NCBI GenBank assembly: GCA_002812745.2
Contig: NCSJ02000042.1
Span: 1-64,000 of the forward strand
Origin: Scytalidium lignicola
Taxonomy: Eukaryota > Ascomycota > Leotiomycetes
Direction of reading: 5' to 3'
Length of the DNA stretch: 64,000 nucleotides
A program made the translations under genes and the position numbers. The notes under the pieces were generated by a model. The model saw only the letters and a list, made by a program, of their open reading frames with translations, did no database searches and was not told the origin of the DNA. Below are positions 60,002 through 64,000 of the stretch, in pieces (position 1 is the stretch's first letter; every line of letters begins with the position of its first letter).

Positions 60002-60118
60002 TGTTCTAGGCTATACGCCAACCTTGACCGTTGGCCAACTGCTTAGACCGTTGGCCAACGCCTAGGCCATACAGCAATTTGACAGTTGGCCTATGGCCTA
60101 GGCCATACGCAAACTACT
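60002..60118. repeat. left terminal inverted repeat of the Ginger-like element
   Basis: Inverse of 62197-62294. The short motif GACCGTTGGCCAA is doubled here by a 20-bp insertion. Internally palindromic around GGCCTATGGCCTAGGCC. Confidence 0.88.
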
Positions 60119-62196
60119 TAATTAATTGAACTAGTAACTGAATTACTACTAGTCTAAATTAATGGCTACACCAAGGCCAGTTAAAACAACTTCATTACCC
60201 ATAGTATTTGCCCTTGCCCGCTTCCTCCTGTTGTTGTTAAAGCTTTCAGGTGGTTCAATTAAGGCTCATTCAGTGCGAATAACTAGCCTTGACAACCTTC
60301 CACAATCATGCTTGTCCTTATGACAATATACTGTACAATCCTTTCCTTCCTTGAAACAATGATACCTTTTGGTGTTATACTGACTTTTACACTAGCATAA
60401 TATACTAATTCGCTGGCTAGTAGATGCCTCCTTAGCTACTGCAGTTAATGTAACCTTTTTAATGGTTTTTGGAATGTTGATATCTAATTAAAGGCTTTGA
60501 TCAACTACCCTTAATTCCTTAGTAAGCATCAAGTGTTCAAGGACTCCTGATTGAGTAATAACTTGATATCTATTATAGTATAATTCAGCTAATATTTAGC
60601 TGTATAACTGTCGATTATCAGTAGTTATTCTATCCTCCTTAAGAATCTTGATTAAGATGATATCTCCAACCTCAAAATGCTGAATAGTATACTTTTTAGA
60701 GTACTTTTCTACTATTCTAATCCTTACTTTTCGTGTTGATTTTTAAGCTTGCTGAATCATTGAATTTATAAGTTGATTTGTTATAATTTTAGTAATTGTA
60801 ATTATAGTAGTTATAAGAGTTATAGTCATAGAAGATTCAACCTTAATACTGGTTTTAATATTAGTTTCAGCATTATACTATTGTTCAAGAGAATTCTTGA
60901 TTAGTAGAGTAATTTGTACATTGATTTCTGAGCTTGTTTCAAGGCTAATTTGCATAATAAATTAAGAGCATGATAATGATTAAATATCAATAGTAGCCTT
61001 TGAATTACTTAAGGATAATAGTTGTAGATTAATTGGTAGGTCAGGTTTTAAATTACTCTTAAAAATAAAAGCCTTATTAAGATTTTCCTGAAATACTCTA
61101 ATTAAAAGGTCTTTTCGTTTCTGGCTATTTAACTAATCAATAAAAGTATTATAATCTCTGAATAGTAATTCAATAAGAGGGCAATTGATTGTTAAGTGTT
61201 TTTAAGTGTTTATTACTAAGGTAACCTTTACTAAACCATTAACTTATTCAGTTAAACCATTATCTGCTTTTTATGCCTTGATTTTAACTTTAATTACTCT
61301 ATTTGCTTGCTTAACCAAACCTTGAGTTTGAAGTGTTCAAGGCTTTCTATTAATAATTCGAATATTATATTTTTATAATATAATAAAGAAGGTACCTTTA
61401 AATTCCTTGCTATTGTCATACTGTACAATTTTAAGAGGTAAGAAGGTTATAATAAATTAGTTAAATGCTTAAGCTATTAAAAGGGATTCCTTGCTTTTAA
61501 GAGTATATAACTGTGAATATTTAGTAAAATGGTCTTTAATATATAATATCCACTTATATTAACCAGAAGGTTTATACCTTATATCAATCAAATCAACTTG
61601 AATTTGTTCTTAAGCTCATTTTGAAATTATAAGTTCAAGAGGAGCTTTTACAGTAAATAACTTGTTTAATGTATAGTTTTTATACCTTTTGAATACTTAT
61701 ATAATGTTTTGATGTTTGATTTCATAATAATTTTGCTTAATAACAAACTATACTTTATTATGCCTTGTATAAAGGAGTTTGATATACTCTTGAACAATAA
61801 TATCAAATACCTTATTATCTTAAATAACATATCTTGGTTTTAAATAATTTAAATCCGCTAATCAATATAATTAGCCATTCTGAAGCTCAAATTGAGTAAG
61901 TGCTCTGTATTTCAAGTTGGTATCTACTCGATTTTCAGGTTTAAGGCTTAGGTTGTCCAAAAACACATGCATTCTTTGCCAATGTTCTGGATTGATTTAT
62001 TTTTTATTAATATAACCTTCGCCATATGTATAATCTTGGAAAGTAAAGCGAACATCATTAGGGAATGGGTTGATTGATTCAATTGAAGCCATTTTGAGTA
62101 AAGAATTATTCAATTAATGGTAGCAAAGTAGGAGAAAGGTAGCAAAGTGGGAGAAATATGAGCTACACCACCATGGTAGGGTAGGTAAGTTGAATC

Positions 62197-62294
62197 AGTA
62201 GTTTGCATATGGCCTAGGCCATAAGCCAACTGTCAAATTGCTGTATGGCCTAGGCCGTTGGCCAACGGTCAGGGTTGGCGTATGGCCTAGAACA
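62197..62294. repeat. right terminal inverted repeat of the Ginger-like element
   Basis: Inverse of the left arm without the 20-bp duplication; ends GGCCTAGAACA at 62294. Confidence 0.88.
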
Positions 62295-62684
62295 TATATA
62301 ATATTATATTTTTAATAAAAGAAAAAGATAATTTAAAGGTTATTAATTAATTAATTTAATAAAAAGTTAAAAGATTTAAAAAGCAAATAGCTTATAAAAG
62401 CTCCTTAACAACATAAAAGGCTCAAGAGATAACTCAATCAAGTACAATTACTTAGGAAGTAGTGAAGATGGCAAATCCAGAGGGTATAACACAGACCTTG
62501 CTAGTATTACAACGACAGCTATCTAAGTACTCAGGGTGTGGAAGTACAAAGTATAAAATAAACAAATACTCTAATTTAGCTAGCAATTAGATATATCGCA
62601 ATATATTTGTTTTGTAGTTGAATATTTGGTGGTAGAATTGAGAATTGGTGGGGAGGTGGGCCGGTAGATCGGGTGGGCCGGTAG
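62295..62684. other. AT-rich spacer between transposon and VPS39 copy
   Basis: No gene seen. A GC-rich repeat copy (62656-62701) begins near its right end and runs into the VPS39 fragment. Confidence 0.45.
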
Positions 62685-62701
62685 ACCGGGAATTACGTTA
62701 T
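62656..62701 (+). repeat. dispersed repeat copy, partner at 2008-2052
   Basis: Contains two staggered GGGCCGGTAGA units and ends GACCGGGAATTACGTTAT, identical to the left partner over 18 bases. It abuts the point where VPS39 coding similarity begins. Confidence 0.7.
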
Positions 62702-64000
62702 TGCTCCATTTTCCCGCTTACTTAACTTTTGTGATTCCGATGTCGTCAAAGAGATGCTTCTAGAGTGCGGAAGGTATAACGATTTAGTCAATTTTTTCAA
62801 TGGAAAGAAATTACATCGCCGAGCTCTTGAGCTACTTAGAAAATTCGGAATGGCGGAGGTAGAAGACAATTCCGCCTCAATCCTCCGCGGGCCGCAAAGA
62901 AGCATTAATTATCTTCAGAATCTACAACCCGAATTAATCGATCTTATTTTTGAGTTTGCTGAATGGCCCCTTCGAGAGAATCCCGATCTTGGTATGAAGG
63001 TGTTCCTAGCAGATACAGACAATGCGAAGGCTTTGCCTAGGGGCAAAGTAGTGAAGTATCTGCAAGATATTGATATGGACCTTGCAATCAAATATATTGA
63101 GCATATAATTAACGAGCTCAAAGATTTAACTCCTGAATTTCATAACTTGTTAGTTAGCGCTTACGTTCAAAAATTGAAGGCTATGAAAGATAGAGATTCA
63201 GAAAGTTGGGGTGCATTAATGGAGAGGCTGCTTGTTTTCCTCCGGTCCAGTAAACAAATAATTAGTACTCACTCTCGAAAGCTTTTCGGTTAATACCTAA
63301 AAATTGTTGGTGCGAAGACCCTTTCACTTTCCACATACTAACTAGGGCGGACCCATCATTCTATGAAGCATTAGCAGTTATATTGAGTAATATGGGACAG
63401 CACAAACAGGCACTAGAAATTTATGTTTTAAAGATGAAGAACTTCGAAAAAGCAGAAGAGTAAGATGATTTCTACGAATTTGTGTTCGTACTACTCACTT
63501 CGGTAGATACTGTAATAGAATCTACCTTCTGCAAGACCCCCATATTACTCCGCTTACTCAAAGCCAACGTGGTTCAAATGAGCACGGCGATTCCATGTCG
63601 CCAATCTATCACACGCTCCTATCCCTCTATCTCACACCCCCTCCGCCCAACCAGCCAAACTGGCCATCAGCAATGTCTCTTCTGTCAAAGCATAGTGCCC
63701 GTCTCCCTGCCTCCTTAACTTTAGATCTCATACCGCCAACCGTCCCTGTTGCGGAGCTTAAATCTTATTTCCAGGGCTGTATCAGGGTGGCAAATTCAAT
63801 TGCCAATGAATGTCATATTATGGCCGGTCTCTGGAGGAGTGAGGTAGCGAAAGCTCAAATAACGCTCTTGTTCGGTGGTGATATGTCTGGAAAAGACAAC
63901 AAAAGCCGGGGGAGAAGGGTCATCGTACAGGAAGAGGGAATTTGTGGTGTGTGCCATAAAAGGTTCGGGAGGAGCGTAGTTACCATATTTCCAGATAACT
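62685..64000 (+). pseudogene. VPS39: 5'-truncated VPS39/VAM6 copy, runs past the right edge
   Basis: The plus strand from about 62695 reads NYVIAPFSRLLNFCDSDVVK and YNDLVNFFNGKKLHRRALEL, then the CHC-repeat region to LRSSKQ at 63257. An 8-bp insertion (ATAATTAG, 63258-63265) then shifts the frame; removing it continues YSLSKAFR. Introns at 63289-63345 (branch CTAAC) and 63460-63506 connect ADPSFYEALAVILSNMGQHK, EKAEEYCNRIY and IYHTLLSLYLTPPPP. The VPS39 C-terminal zinc motif region follows (GICGVCHKRFGRSV). VPS39 is a HOPS subunit for vacuole fusion. The N-terminal CNH domain is absent and there is a clear frameshift, so this copy is unlikely to work; an intact gene is expected elsewhere. Confidence 0.83.

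Larger units (their letters stand above)
60002..62294 (-). mobile_element. Ginger-like DNA transposon with long terminal inverted repeats
   Basis: Terminal inverted repeats of about 100 bp (60002-60118; 62197-62294) begin TGTTCTAGGC and end with its inverse, flanked by TATA on both sides (a likely 4-bp target duplication in AT-rich DNA). The left arm carries an extra 20-bp duplication. The minus strand from ATG about 62093 reads MASIESINPFPNDVRFTFQD, then integrase-type blocks: VDLIDIRYKPSG, YKWILYIKDHFTKYSQLYTL, IVQYDNSKEFKG, then QGLVKQANRV. The third catalytic residue (Glu in the family) is Lys here, and in-frame TAA/TAG/TGA are frequent. A Cys-rich C-terminal motif lies near 60397-60295 (CFKEGKDCTVYCHKDKHDCG). 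The set resembles Ginger/KRBA2-like integrase transposons, not an LTR element. Dead. Confidence 0.72.

Noticed and set aside
47743..62294. CRISPR-like or centromere-like array in the AT-rich block
   Set aside because: Repeats resolve into LTRs, inverted repeats and decayed coding regions; no regular spacer pattern.

Overview
Organism. The window looks like nuclear DNA of a filamentous ascomycete (Pezizomycotina). Coding regions are split by short (about 50-110 bp) GT-AG introns with CTAAC-type branch points. The protein families are typical of this group: Zn2Cys6 regulators, NCS1 and MFS permeases, PRISE reductase, GH17 and GH27 enzymes, HET and TPR remnants. A roughly 14 kb AT-rich island of mutated transposons carries the C-to-T pattern expected of repeat-induced point mutation (RIP). 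Genus cannot be read from the sequence. Layout: 0.4-4.3 kb holds an intact SET-domain lysine methyltransferase and an intact Zn2Cys6 regulator. 4.6-16.5 kb is a decaying accessory zone: a small inverted-repeat element, a dead zinc-type oxidoreductase, a PRISE-family reductase, a broken membrane-protein gene, two nested MITE-like elements with target-site duplications, two TPR-gene remnants, a regulator with two nonsense codons and a divergent frameshifted SDR. 16.5-30.6 kb is a plausible catabolic cluster: FAD monooxygenase, Zn2Cys6 regulator (one-base frameshift in an A8 run), PhyH-type dioxygenase, divergent fumarylacetoacetase-like hydrolase, NCS1 permease and dihydropyrimidinase/hydantoinase. 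The working hypothesis is import of a hydantoin- or pyrimidine-like ring by the NCS1 carrier, ring opening by the amidohydrolase, and further oxidation and C-C cleavage by the other enzymes, under the linked regulator. 31.4-33.3 kb is a HET-domain pseudogene whose 5' part is inverted in place. 33.9-47.4 kb carries intact genes: a small PLDc_N membrane protein, a DHA1-type MFS transporter, a conserved acidic protein, a secreted GH27 enzyme, a GPI-anchored GH17 glucanase and a single-pass mucin-like membrane protein. 47.7-62.3 kb is the AT-rich island, with LTR-flanked gag remnants, a chromodomain Ty3/gypsy element, a Ty1/copia element on the minus strand and a Ginger-like DNA transposon with about 100-bp terminal inverted repeats. 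62.7-64.0 kb is a 5'-truncated VPS39/VAM6 copy that runs off the right edge. Many exon structures were derived by reading the DNA and matching remembered family consensus; no search was run.
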